Assembly: GCF_024721115.1 (NCBI RefSeq)
Contig: NZ_JAMDHK010000001.1
Span: forward strand, 287,591-351,590
Length of the DNA stretch: 64,000 nt
Reading direction: 5' to 3'
From: Salipiger pentaromativorans
Lineage (GTDB): Bacteria > Pseudomonadota > Alphaproteobacteria > Rhodobacterales > Rhodobacteraceae
Part shown: positions 8,841-17,113 of the stretch, piece after piece
How the letters are laid out: every line of letters begins with the position of its first letter
Numbering within the stretch: the stretch's first letter is position 1
Notes under the pieces: generated by a model
Database searches by the model: none
What the model was told of the DNA's origin: nothing
Seen by the model: only the letters and a program-made list of their open reading frames with translations
Translations under genes and position numbers: made by a program

Positions 8841-10535
8841 ATGAGCATCCTCAAGTTCGACAACGTGTCCAAGAGCTTCGGCGAAGGCACCCACAAGACC
8901 GACGTGCTGAAGAACATCGACCTGGAAGTCCGGGAGGGTGAGTTTCTCGTGCTCCTCGGCTTCTCCGGCTCCGGCAAGACCACGCTGATCAACCTGATGG
9001 CGGGCATCGAAAAGCCCTCGAAGGGCAAGGTGACCTTCAAGGGCACCGAGATCGACGGCCCCGGCCCCGAGCGCGGTGTGATCTTCCAGAACTACTCGCT
9101 GATGCCCTGGCTCACGGTGAACGGCAACGTCCAGCTTGCGCTCGACAGCGTGTTCCCGGACATGCCGGCGGCGGAAAAGGCCGAAAAGGTCGGGCATTAC
9201 GTCAAGATGGTGGGCCTCTCGCATGCCACGCTGCGGCGCCCCGCCGAGCTTTCGGGCGGCATGCGCCAGCGGGTGAACGTGGCCCGCGCCCTGGCGATGA
9301 ACCCCGAGGTTCTGCTACTCGACGAGCCGCTCTCGGCGCTGGACGCGCTGACCCGCGCCAATCTCGCCGACGAGATCGAGCATATCTGGGAGCAGGACAA
9401 GAAAACCTGCGTGCTGATCACCAACGATGTGGACGAGGCCATCATGCTCGCCGACCGCATCATCGCGCTGAACCCCGATGGCACGCTGGGCGAGGAATTT
9501 CCGGTGACCATCGAACGCCCGCGCGACCGGGGCGAGATGAACCACAACGAGACCTTCAAGCGCCTGCGCGCCCAGGTCACCAATTACCTGATGGATGTGG
9601 GGATCGAGGCCAAGGCCGAGGGCACCCGCCACCTGCCCGATGTGATGCCGATCCATGGCGTCGCCTCGGACATCCCCGCCGCCGTGGCGCAGGCGCAGGA
9701 AGGCATGATCGAGGAACGCTTCCTGGATTTCTCGCAGCTGCACAAGATCTACCCCACCCCCAAAGGGCCGCTGACCGTGGTCGAGGACTTCAACCTCAAG
9801 GTCAACAAGGGCGAGTTCATTTCGCTGATCGGCCATTCGGGCTGCGGCAAATCCACGGTGCTGACCATGGCCGCCGGGCTCAACAGCATCTCCAAGGGTG
9901 CCATCAAGCTCGACGGCCGCCATGTGGCGGGCGCCGATCCCGAGCGCGCGGTGGTGTTCCAGTCGCCGAACCTCTTCCCCTGGCTGACGGCGCGCGAGAA
10001 CTGCGCCATCGGCGTGGACAAGGTCTATCCCAAGGCCACGCAGGCCGAACGGCAGGAGGTGGTGGAATACTATCTCGAACGCGTGGGTCTGGCCGATGCC
10101 ATGGACCGCGGCGCCGCCGACATGTCGAACGGCATGCGGCAGCGGGTGGGCATCGCGCGGGCCTTTGCCCTGTCGCCCAAGCTGCTGCTGCTCGACGAAC
10201 CCTTCGGGATGCTCGACAGCCTCACCCGCTGGGAGCTCCAGGAAGTGCTGATGGAAGTCTGGTCACGCACCAAGGTCACCGCGATCTGCGTCACCCATGA
10301 CGTGGACGAGGCGATCCTGCTGGCCGACCGCGTGGTGATGATGACCAACGGGCCGCAGGCCACCATCGGCCGCGTCGTCGATGTCGACCTGCCCCGCCCG
10401 CGCACCCGCAAGGCGCTGCTCGAACACCCCGATTACTATCTCTACCGCGAGCAGGTTCTGAACTTCCTCGAGGAATACGAGCACGGCAAGCACGGGAAAT
10501 CCGAGGCAAAAGCCGAGAAGAAGAAAGCCGCCTGA
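8841..10535 (+). CDS. NrtCD: fused double ATP-binding protein of the nitrate transporter
   Basis: A single 564-aa chain with two ABC ATPase domains, so it should supply both ATPases of the nitrate importer. Domain 1 has Walker A at 40-48 (GFSGSGKTT), signature LSGGM at 137-141, Walker B LLLDEP, and Asn195 where the switch histidine is expected (ITNDVDEA). Domain 2 has Walker A at 331-339 (GHSGCGKST), a diverged signature MSNGM near 428-432, Walker B LLLDEP, and a normal His486 (VTHDVDEA). A linker of about 50 residues joins them, and the C-terminus is lysine-rich. Cyanobacterial NrtC and NrtD are separate proteins, and NrtC carries an NrtA-like domain that is absent here. Confidence 0.9.
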   Translation: MSILKFDNVSKSFGEGTHKTDVLKNIDLEVREGEFLVLLGFSGSGKTTLINLMAGIEKPSKGKVTFKGTEIDGPGPERGVIFQNYSLMPWLTVNGNVQLALDSVFPDMPAAEKAEKVGHYVKMVGLSHATLRRPAELSGGMRQRVNVARALAMNPEVLLLDEPLSALDALTRANLADEIEHIWEQDKKTCVLITNDVDEAIMLADRIIALNPDGTLGEEFPVTIERPRDRGEMNHNETFKRLRAQVTNYLMDVGIEAKAEGTRHLPDVMPIHGVASDIPAAVAQAQEGMIEERFLDFSQLHKIYPTPKGPLTVVEDFNLKVNKGEFISLIGHSGCGKSTVLTMAAGLNSISKGAIKLDGRHVAGADPERAVVFQSPNLFPWLTARENCAIGVDKVYPKATQAERQEVVEYYLERVGLADAMDRGAADMSNGMRQRVGIARAFALSPKLLLLDEPFGMLDSLTRWELQEVLMEVWSRTKVTAICVTHDVDEAILLADRVVMMTNGPQATIGRVVDVDLPRPRTRKALLEHPDYYLYREQVLNFLEEYEHGKHGKSEAKAEKKKAA

Positions 10536-10542
10536 AAGGCAG

Positions 10543-10562
10543 GCGCCCCGGCAGCGGGGCGC
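10543..10562 (+). repeat. GC hairpin after nrtCD
   Basis: GCGCCCCG (10543-10550) and CGGGGCGC (10555-10562) form a perfect 8-bp stem with a GCAG loop. It lacks a T-tract, so it is probably an mRNA 3'-stabilising or pausing structure rather than a full terminator. The GAF-like gene follows 46 bp later. Confidence 0.6.
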
Positions 10563-10607
10563 GACCCAACGCAACCTCTCCATCGCGATTGAAAGGGAGG
10601 CAAGATC

Positions 10608-11549
10608 ATGGACACAGTCGTGGACGCACCCGTAAAAACCTTCATCCAGGTCACCGAGATCTGGGTGCCCGAGGGGGACCGTCTGGTTCTCGCGACGGGC
10701 AATTACGGCGCGCTTGCCGCCTTCGAGGAAGCCACCCGCGCCGTCAGCTTCGGCAAGGGCGAGGGCCTGCCGGGCAAGGCCTGGGCCGAGGAACGCCCCG
10801 TGGTTCTGAAAGGCTTTGACGGCAGCTATTTCAAGCGCATCGAGGCCGCCGCCGAGGCCAGGCTGACCAGCGCCGTGGCGCTTCCGATCTTCGACGGCAA
10901 GACGCTGAAGGCGGTTCTGGTGGTGCTTTGCGGCGATGACGAGAACCGCACCGGCGCCATCGAGGTCTGGGAAGAAAAAGACGGGCTCATGATGCTAGAC
11001 GACGGCTATTACGGCGCCGCCAAGCATTTCGAATGGGTCAGCCAGCACACGCATTTCCCGCGCGGCCAGGGCCTGCCGGGGGGCGTCTGGTCCTCGGATA
11101 CGCCGATGCTGTTCCGCGATCTGGGCTCGGGCTACCGCTTTATCCGCGCCGACAGCGCCGGCAAGGCGGGGCTGACCACCGGGCTTGGCATGCCGGTGCC
11201 GGTGCCCTCGGGCGCAACCTTCGTGCTGACGCTGCTTTCCGCGCGCGGCACCCCCATCGCCCGCCGCTTCGAGATGTGGGACGCCCGTCCGGTCAAGGTC
11301 GGCAAGGAAAAGGCCGCGATTCTCGTGGACGGGATCTGCGAGCGCGAGGGGCCGCTCTGGACCGACGACACGCAGCAGGAGCCGCGCCGCGTCGGCGCCC
11401 ATATGGGCAATATCGGCAAGGTGCTTGCCAGCGGTCTGCCGGAAATCTTCACCGGCAGCCCCAAGCTGACCGAGGGCTACGACAGCATGGTCGCGGTCCC
11501 GATCTACGACGATGGCGCCATCGCCCATATCGTCGCCTGGTACGTCTGA
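10608..11549 (+). CDS. Three-module GAF-like protein in the nitrate operon, function unknown
   Basis: A 313-aa soluble protein with no signal peptide, membrane segment or output domain. Three modules of about 100 residues recur. Each opens with an (E)xW strand (TEIWVPEG, IEVWEEKD, FEMWDARP) and closes with a hydrophobic (A/G)xxxPI/V strand (VALPIFDG, LGMPVPVP, VAVPIYDD). Modules 1 and 2 share FxxGxGLPGxxW, a GAF hallmark. GAF domains bind small ligands or cofactors, so a sensor or regulatory role for the nitrate pathway is possible but unproven. It lies between nrtCD and nirB, 14 bp before the latter, and has a GGGAGG ribosome site. Confidence 0.75.
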   Translation: MDTVVDAPVKTFIQVTEIWVPEGDRLVLATGNYGALAAFEEATRAVSFGKGEGLPGKAWAEERPVVLKGFDGSYFKRIEAAAEARLTSAVALPIFDGKTLKAVLVVLCGDDENRTGAIEVWEEKDGLMMLDDGYYGAAKHFEWVSQHTHFPRGQGLPGGVWSSDTPMLFRDLGSGYRFIRADSAGKAGLTTGLGMPVPVPSGATFVLTLLSARGTPIARRFEMWDARPVKVGKEKAAILVDGICEREGPLWTDDTQQEPRRVGAHMGNIGKVLASGLPEIFTGSPKLTEGYDSMVAVPIYDDGAIAHIVAWYV

Positions 11550-11563
11550 GAGGAGCAAGAGAG

Positions 11564-13996
11564 ATGCAGAAACTCGTCGTCATCGGTGCGGGCATGGCCA
11601 CAGGCCGCATGCTCGAACACCTGCGGGACAACGCGCCCGAGGCCTATGAGATCACCCTGTTCAACGCCGAACCGCGCGGCAACTACAACCGCATCATGCT
11701 GAGCCCGGTGCTGTCGGGTGAAAAGAGCTTCGAAGAAATCGTCACCCATGACGAGGCCTGGTATGCGGGCAACGAGATCACCTGCCGCTTTGGCGAAAAG
11801 GTGCTGAGCGTCGATACCCAGCGCAAGGTGGTGACCGGCGAAAAGGGCGAGGTCGCCTATGACAAGCTGGTCTTCGGCACCGGCTCCTCGGCCTTCATCA
11901 TCCCCCTGCCCGGTCACGATCTGCCCGGCGTGGTCGCCTTCCGCGATCTCGAGGACACCACCGCCATGGTCGAGGCCGCCGGCAAGCCCGGCTCCAAGGC
12001 CGTGGTGATCGGCGGCGGCCTGCTGGGGCTGGAAGCGGCGGCGGCGCTGCGGCTGCGCGGCATGGATGTGACCGTGCTGCACATCGCCACCCACCTGATG
12101 GAGCGCCAGCTCGATCCGGCGGCGGGCTATCTGCTGAAAAAGGATCTGGAAAAGCGCGGGATCAACGTGATCCTCGAAGCCCAGACCAAGGAGATCGTCG
12201 GCGATGGCCGCGCGCAGCAGGTCAACCTGGGCGACGGCACCGAACTGCCCTGCGACATCGTGGTGATGGCCGTGGGCATCCGCCCGGCCGTCAAGCTGGC
12301 GCAGGACGCCGGGATTCCCTGCGGCCGCGCCATCAAGGTCGATGCGCAGATGCGCACCGAAACCCCCGATGTCTATGCGGTGGGCGAATGCGTGGAATAC
12401 GCGGGCAATCTTTTCGGCCTCGTCGCGCCGCTCTACGATCAGGCCAAGGTTCTGGCCAAGACGCTGCTCGGCGAGGACGAGACCTTCACCATGCGTGAGC
12501 TGTCGACCAAGCTGAAGGTCACCGGCTGCGATCTCTTTTCGGCGGGCGATTTCGCCGAAGCGCCGGGCCGCGAGGACGTGGTCTACCGCGACCCCGCGCG
12601 CGGCATTTACAAGCGTCTGGTCATCGAAGACGACAAGCTCATCGGCGCGGTGATGTATGGCGACACCGCCGATGGCAACTGGTTCTTCGGGCTGATCAAG
12701 GACGGCACCGACATCTCGGAGATGCGCGAGACGCTGATCTTCGGTCCGGCCTATCAGGGGGGCGGCTCCGCGGACCCTCTCTCAGCCGTTGCAGCATTGC
12801 CGCCTGATGCGGAGATTTGCGGTTGCAACGGCGTATGCAAAGGCGATATCGTGGCGGCCATCGAAGGCGGCGCCACCGATCTGGGCGCGGTCCGCGCGGT
12901 GACCAAGGCCTCGGCCTCCTGCGGAACCTGCACCGGGCTCGTGGAGCAGGTGCTGTCGGTCACGCTGGGCGACGATTTCGTGCTGCCCACGGCACAGCCG
13001 GTCTGCGGCTGCACCGATCTGACGCATGAGGACGTGCGTCGGCTGATCAAGGTGCAGGAGCTGAAATCGCAGGACGCGGTCTGGCAGGAGCTGGGCTGGA
13101 AAACCCGCAACGGCTGCCATGTCTGCCGTCCGGCGATCAACTACTACCTGCTGGCGGACTGGCCGCTCGACTATCAGGACGACGCGCAGTCGCGGTTCGT
13201 GAACGAGCGCAACCACGCCAATATCCAGAAGGACGGCACCTATTCGGTGATGCCCCGCATGTATGGCGGCATGACCACGCCGGAAGAGCTGATCGCCATC
13301 GCCGAGGCGGCAAAGAAATACAACGCCGTGGTGAAGGTGACGGGCGGCCAGCGGATCGACCTGCTGGGGATCAGGAAAGAAGACCTGCCCGCCATCTGGC
13401 ACGACATGAACGCGGCCGGCATGGTCTCGGGCCATGCCTATACCAAGGGTCTGCGCACGGTGAAGACCTGCGTGGGGTCCGACTGGTGCCGCTTCGGCAC
13501 GCAGGACAGCACCGGGCTCGGGATCAAGCTGGAGAAACGGCTCTGGGGGTCGTGGACGCCGCACAAGTTCAAGCTGGCGGTCTCGGGCTGCCCGCGCAAC
13601 TGCGCCGAGGCGACCTGCAAGGATCTGGGCGTGGTCTGCGTGGACAGCGGCTATCAGATCGGGGTCGGCGGCGCTGCCGGGATGGATCTGAAGGAGACCG
13701 AACGGCTGCACGACGCCAAGACCGAGGAGGAGGTTCTGGACTGGACCGTGGCCTTCCTCCAGCTCTATCGCGAGAACGCGAAATACCTCGACCGGCCCTA
13801 TAAATGGCTGGCCAAGGTGGGGCTCGACTGGGTCAAGGACGTGCTGGCGGACGAGACCGAGCGCAAGGCGCTGATCGAACGGTTCGATATTTCGCAGAGC
13901 GTCTATCAGGTCGACCCCTGGGCGGAGCGCGCCCGCCCCGGCGAGGCGGAGAAGTTCCAGCCGCTGGCCGATCTGACCGTGAGGGCGGCGGAATGA
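11564..13996 (+). CDS. nirB: NirB: assimilatory nitrite reductase (NADH), large subunit
   Basis: Reduces nitrite to ammonium in the cytoplasm, 810 aa. Order of domains: an FAD/NAD(P)H oxidoreductase unit starting with GAGMATGRMLE (1-400), two BFD-type [2Fe-2S] segments (CGCNGVCKGD near 417 and CGCTDLTHED near 480), and the sirohaem/[4Fe-4S] reductase domain. The cluster cysteines are Cys636, Cys642, Cys676 and Cys680 (TCVGSDWCRFG and SGCPRNCAEA). The open frame extends upstream but the ATG at 11564 has an AGGAG site and begins at the FAD-binding fold. The partner nirD follows after a 151-bp spacer. No sirohaem synthase gene is in view. Confidence 0.95.
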   Translation: MQKLVVIGAGMATGRMLEHLRDNAPEAYEITLFNAEPRGNYNRIMLSPVLSGEKSFEEIVTHDEAWYAGNEITCRFGEKVLSVDTQRKVVTGEKGEVAYDKLVFGTGSSAFIIPLPGHDLPGVVAFRDLEDTTAMVEAAGKPGSKAVVIGGGLLGLEAAAALRLRGMDVTVLHIATHLMERQLDPAAGYLLKKDLEKRGINVILEAQTKEIVGDGRAQQVNLGDGTELPCDIVVMAVGIRPAVKLAQDAGIPCGRAIKVDAQMRTETPDVYAVGECVEYAGNLFGLVAPLYDQAKVLAKTLLGEDETFTMRELSTKLKVTGCDLFSAGDFAEAPGREDVVYRDPARGIYKRLVIEDDKLIGAVMYGDTADGNWFFGLIKDGTDISEMRETLIFGPAYQGGGSADPLSAVAALPPDAEICGCNGVCKGDIVAAIEGGATDLGAVRAVTKASASCGTCTGLVEQVLSVTLGDDFVLPTAQPVCGCTDLTHEDVRRLIKVQELKSQDAVWQELGWKTRNGCHVCRPAINYYLLADWPLDYQDDAQSRFVNERNHANIQKDGTYSVMPRMYGGMTTPEELIAIAEAAKKYNAVVKVTGGQRIDLLGIRKEDLPAIWHDMNAAGMVSGHAYTKGLRTVKTCVGSDWCRFGTQDSTGLGIKLEKRLWGSWTPHKFKLAVSGCPRNCAEATCKDLGVVCVDSGYQIGVGGAAGMDLKETERLHDAKTEEEVLDWTVAFLQLYRENAKYLDRPYKWLAKVGLDWVKDVLADETERKALIERFDISQSVYQVDPWAERARPGEAEKFQPLADLTVRAAE

Positions 13997-14020
13997 GCCG
14001 CGCCGCCCCCCGTGCCCCCC

Positions 14021-14102
14021 GTGCCGGGCATGTCCCGGCACCTCGCCCTCTCCCGCCGCGCGCCCTGGGCCAAAGCGGGAGGTCCCGGACCAGGTCCGGG
14101 AC
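14021..14102 (+). repeat. Two palindromes between nirB and nirD
   Basis: GTGCCGGG (14021-14028) pairs with CCCGGCAC (14034-14041), and GTCCCGGAC (14082-14090) pairs with GTCCGGGAC (14094-14102). Both stems are perfect. They sit in the 151-bp nirB-nirD spacer, where the two subunit genes are usually close. They resemble REP-type intercistronic palindromes. Confidence 0.6.
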
Positions 14103-14147
14103 GGCTGCACCATCTGACACGTTCCCGACCCGAGTGGAGGCTGCACA

Positions 14148-14480
14148 ATGAGCTGGATCGACATCGGACATATCGACGAGGTGCCGCTGCGCGGCGCCCG
14201 TCTGGTCAAGACCGCGGTGGGCTGCGTGGCGCTGTTCCGCACCGACGAGGCGGAGGTTTTCGCCGCCTCCAACACCTGCCCGCACAAGCAGGGGCCGCTG
14301 TCGGAAGGCATCGTGCACGGCCAGAAGGTCACCTGCCCGCTGCACAACTGGGTTTTCGACCTGAACACCGGCGAGGCGCAGGGCGCCGACGAGGGCCGCA
14401 TCGCCACCTATCCGGTGCGGCTCGAAGAGGGGCGCATCCTGCTCGACGGCGAGGCCGTCTCGAACAGGAGCGCCGCGTGA
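14148..14480 (+). CDS. nirD: NirD: nitrite reductase small subunit, Rieske type
   Basis: A 110-aa Rieske [2Fe-2S] protein that completes NirBD. Cluster ligands are visible as Cys44-Pro-His46 and Cys63-Pro-Leu-His66 (CPHKQ and CPLHNW). In many NirD proteins the ligands are lost; here both Cys-His pairs are present. The stop codon TGA overlaps the nasA ATG (TGATG), implying translational coupling with the nitrate reductase. Confidence 0.93.
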   Translation: MSWIDIGHIDEVPLRGARLVKTAVGCVALFRTDEAEVFAASNTCPHKQGPLSEGIVHGQKVTCPLHNWVFDLNTGEAQGADEGRIATYPVRLEEGRILLDGEAVSNRSAA

Positions 14481-17113
14481 TGAGCAAGGAGAGCTTTGCC
14501 GGGATCCGCTCGACCTGCCCCTATTGCGGCGTCGGATGTGGCGTGCTTCTGCACGCCGATGGTGCGGGTGGTCTGGAGGTCAGGGGAGATCCCGACCACC
14601 CCGCCAATTTCGGAAAGCTCTGTTCCAAGGGCTCGGCCCTTGGCGAAACCGTGGGGCTGGAGGGCCGTCTGCTCTCTCCCCGCGTCGGCGGAGCGGAGAC
14701 GGACTGGGACAGCGCGCTGACGCTGGTCGCCAGCCGGTTCCGCGAAACCATCGAGCAGCACGGGCCGGAGAGCGTGGGATTCTACGTCTCCGGCCAACTT
14801 CTGTCCGAGGATTACTACGTCGCCAACAAGCTCATGAAGGGCTATATCGGGTCGGCGAATATCGACACGAACTCAAGGCTTTGCATGGCCTCGACCGTGG
14901 CGGGGCACAGGCGGGCCTTCGGCACCGACACGGTGCCTGGGGTCTATGAGGATCTCGAAGAGGCCGATCTGGTGGTGTTGGTGGGCTCCAACCTCGCCTG
15001 GTGCCACCCGGTGCTGTATCAGCGCGTCCTCAAGGCCCGCAAGGCGCGCCCCGGCATGAAGCTGGTGGTGATCGACCCGCGCCGCACCGCAAGCTGCGAC
15101 GGCGCCGACATGCATCTGGCGCTCAGGGCGGGCAGCGACGCGGCGCTCTTCAACGGGCTGCTGGGGGCGATCCACGAGTCGGATGCGGTCGACGAGGATT
15201 TCATCACCCATGTGAACGGTTTCGACGAGGCGCTCGCCGCCGCCACCAGCGACAGCGACCGCGTGACCGGGCTCGGTGACACCGAGCTTCAGGCCTTCTA
15301 CGATCTCTGGATCCGCACCGAGAAAGTGGTGACGGTGTTCAGCCAGGGGGTGAACCAGTCCACCTCCGGCACCGACAAGGTCAACGCGATCACCAATTGC
15401 CACCTCGCCACGGGCCGGATCGGCCGGCCCGGCATGGGCCCGTTCTCGGTCACCGGCCAGCCCAATGCCATGGGCGGGCGCGAGGTCGGCGGGCTGGCCA
15501 ATATGCTCGCCTGCCATCTGGAGCTGGAAAACGCCGATCACCGGGCGGCGGTGCACGAGTTCTGGGGCTCGCCCGCCATGGCGCAGGGGCCGGGGCTGAA
15601 GGCCGTGGAGATGTTCCGGGCCGCGGGCGACGGGCGGATCAAGGCGCTCTGGATCATCCACACCAACCCCGCCGTGTCGATGCCCGATGCCGACGCGGTG
15701 CGGCAGGCGATTGCCGATTGCGAGTTCGTCGTGGTCTCCGACATCACCGGCGCCACCGATACGGCGCGGCTCGCCGATGTGCTGCTGCCCGCCACCGCCT
15801 GGGCGGAGAAAGAGGGCACGGTCACCAGCTCCGACCGGGTGATCAGCCGCCAGCGCGCCGCCCTGCCCGCCCCCGGCGGCACGCGGCCCGACTGGGACAT
15901 GATCGCCGAGGTCGGGCGCCGCATGGGCTGGCACGATGCCTTCGACTATGCCTCGCCCGCCGAGATCTTTCGCGAATACGCGGCGCTGTCCGGCGTCGCG
16001 GGCCGGCTCGGGCGCGATTTCGACATCTCGGGCCACGAGGAGCTGGACGATCGCGGATATGAGGCGCTGGCCCCCTTCCGCTGGCCCCATAGCGCCACAC
16101 GCAAGGGCGGGCGGTTCTTCGCGGACGGAAAGTTCTACCACCCCGACGGCAAGGCGCGGATGGTGCCGGTGCGCTACCGCGCGCCCGCCTCGGTGCCCGC
16201 TGACGAGACTCCGTTCCGCTTCAACACCGGCCGGATCCGCGACCAGTGGCACACGATGACGCGCACCGCGCGCTCGCCCCGGCTGGCGGCGCATCTGGCC
16301 GAACCCTTCCTCGAGATCCACCCCGCCGACGCGGCCCGGCTGGGCCTCGTCGCCGCCGATCTGGTACAGGTGCGCAACCCGCAGGGCAGCGCCATCCTGC
16401 GGGCGCGGATCACCGATGCGGTGCAGCCCGGCGATGTCTTTGCGCCGATGCACTGGACCGGAGAGACCGCCCCCTGCGCGCGCATCGACGCGCTGGTGGC
16501 GCCGGAGACCGACCCGGTGTCGGGCCAGCCCGAAAGCAAGGCCAGCGTGGTCTCGGTCGCCAAATTCGAAGCGGCCTGGTACGGCTTCGCGGTCTCGGCG
16601 GGCGAGATGGTGCCGCAAAGCGCCTATTGGGCCCGCGCCCGCACCCGCGCAGGCTGGCGCGCCGAGCTGGCGGGCGACGCGGCCCCCGAGGACTGGGAAC
16701 AGATGGCGCGCGCGCTTTTCGGCCTGCCCGACGCGCAGGTCCAGACGCTGATCGACCGGCGGCGCGGCCTGGCCCGGCTCGCCTTCCACGACGGCGACCG
16801 GCTGCTTGCAGCGCTCTTCGCCGGGCCGCAGCCGGTGGCGGTGAAACGCGACTATCTCGCCACCCTGCCCGGCGCCGATGCCCCCGACGCGCTGATCGGC
16901 CAGCCGCCCGCCGGGCGCCCCGATCCCGGCCCGCTGGTCTGTTCGTGCTTCAGCGTGGGGCTCAACACGATCCTCGCGGCGATCGAGGAAAAGGGGCTGG
17001 TGAGCGTCGAGCAGATCGGCGCGGCGCTGGAGGCGGGCACCAACTGCGGCTCCTGTCGGCCCGAGCTGGCGGCGATCCTCGCGGGCGCACAGGCAAAGGA
17101 AGCGGCGGAATGA
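14480..17113 (+). CDS. nasA: NasA: assimilatory nitrate reductase, catalytic subunit
   Basis: Cytoplasmic molybdopterin reductase, nitrate to nitrite, 877 aa. The N-terminal [4Fe-4S] motif is Cys13, Cys16, Cys20 plus a distal Cys near 48 (CPYCGVGCG...LCSKGS). The bis-MGD domains follow. The C-terminus carries a BFD-like [2Fe-2S] domain (CSCFSVGL...NCGSC), found in NasA types that take electrons from NADH or ferredoxin partners. The frame opens much further upstream, but the ATG at 14480 has an AGGAG site at 14466-14470 and fits the conserved start. It overlaps nirD and the downstream trpD2-like gene, so nirD-nasA-trpD2 form one tightly packed unit. Confidence 0.95.
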   Translation: MSKESFAGIRSTCPYCGVGCGVLLHADGAGGLEVRGDPDHPANFGKLCSKGSALGETVGLEGRLLSPRVGGAETDWDSALTLVASRFRETIEQHGPESVGFYVSGQLLSEDYYVANKLMKGYIGSANIDTNSRLCMASTVAGHRRAFGTDTVPGVYEDLEEADLVVLVGSNLAWCHPVLYQRVLKARKARPGMKLVVIDPRRTASCDGADMHLALRAGSDAALFNGLLGAIHESDAVDEDFITHVNGFDEALAAATSDSDRVTGLGDTELQAFYDLWIRTEKVVTVFSQGVNQSTSGTDKVNAITNCHLATGRIGRPGMGPFSVTGQPNAMGGREVGGLANMLACHLELENADHRAAVHEFWGSPAMAQGPGLKAVEMFRAAGDGRIKALWIIHTNPAVSMPDADAVRQAIADCEFVVVSDITGATDTARLADVLLPATAWAEKEGTVTSSDRVISRQRAALPAPGGTRPDWDMIAEVGRRMGWHDAFDYASPAEIFREYAALSGVAGRLGRDFDISGHEELDDRGYEALAPFRWPHSATRKGGRFFADGKFYHPDGKARMVPVRYRAPASVPADETPFRFNTGRIRDQWHTMTRTARSPRLAAHLAEPFLEIHPADAARLGLVAADLVQVRNPQGSAILRARITDAVQPGDVFAPMHWTGETAPCARIDALVAPETDPVSGQPESKASVVSVAKFEAAWYGFAVSAGEMVPQSAYWARARTRAGWRAELAGDAAPEDWEQMARALFGLPDAQVQTLIDRRRGLARLAFHDGDRLLAALFAGPQPVAVKRDYLATLPGADAPDALIGQPPAGRPDPGPLVCSCFSVGLNTILAAIEEKGLVSVEQIGAALEAGTNCGSCRPELAAILAGAQAKEAAE

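Noticed and set aside
14012-14479. Upstream extension of nasA through nirD
   Set aside because: The Mo-reductase start with an AGGAG site at 14480 is conserved; the extension is a shadow of nirD.
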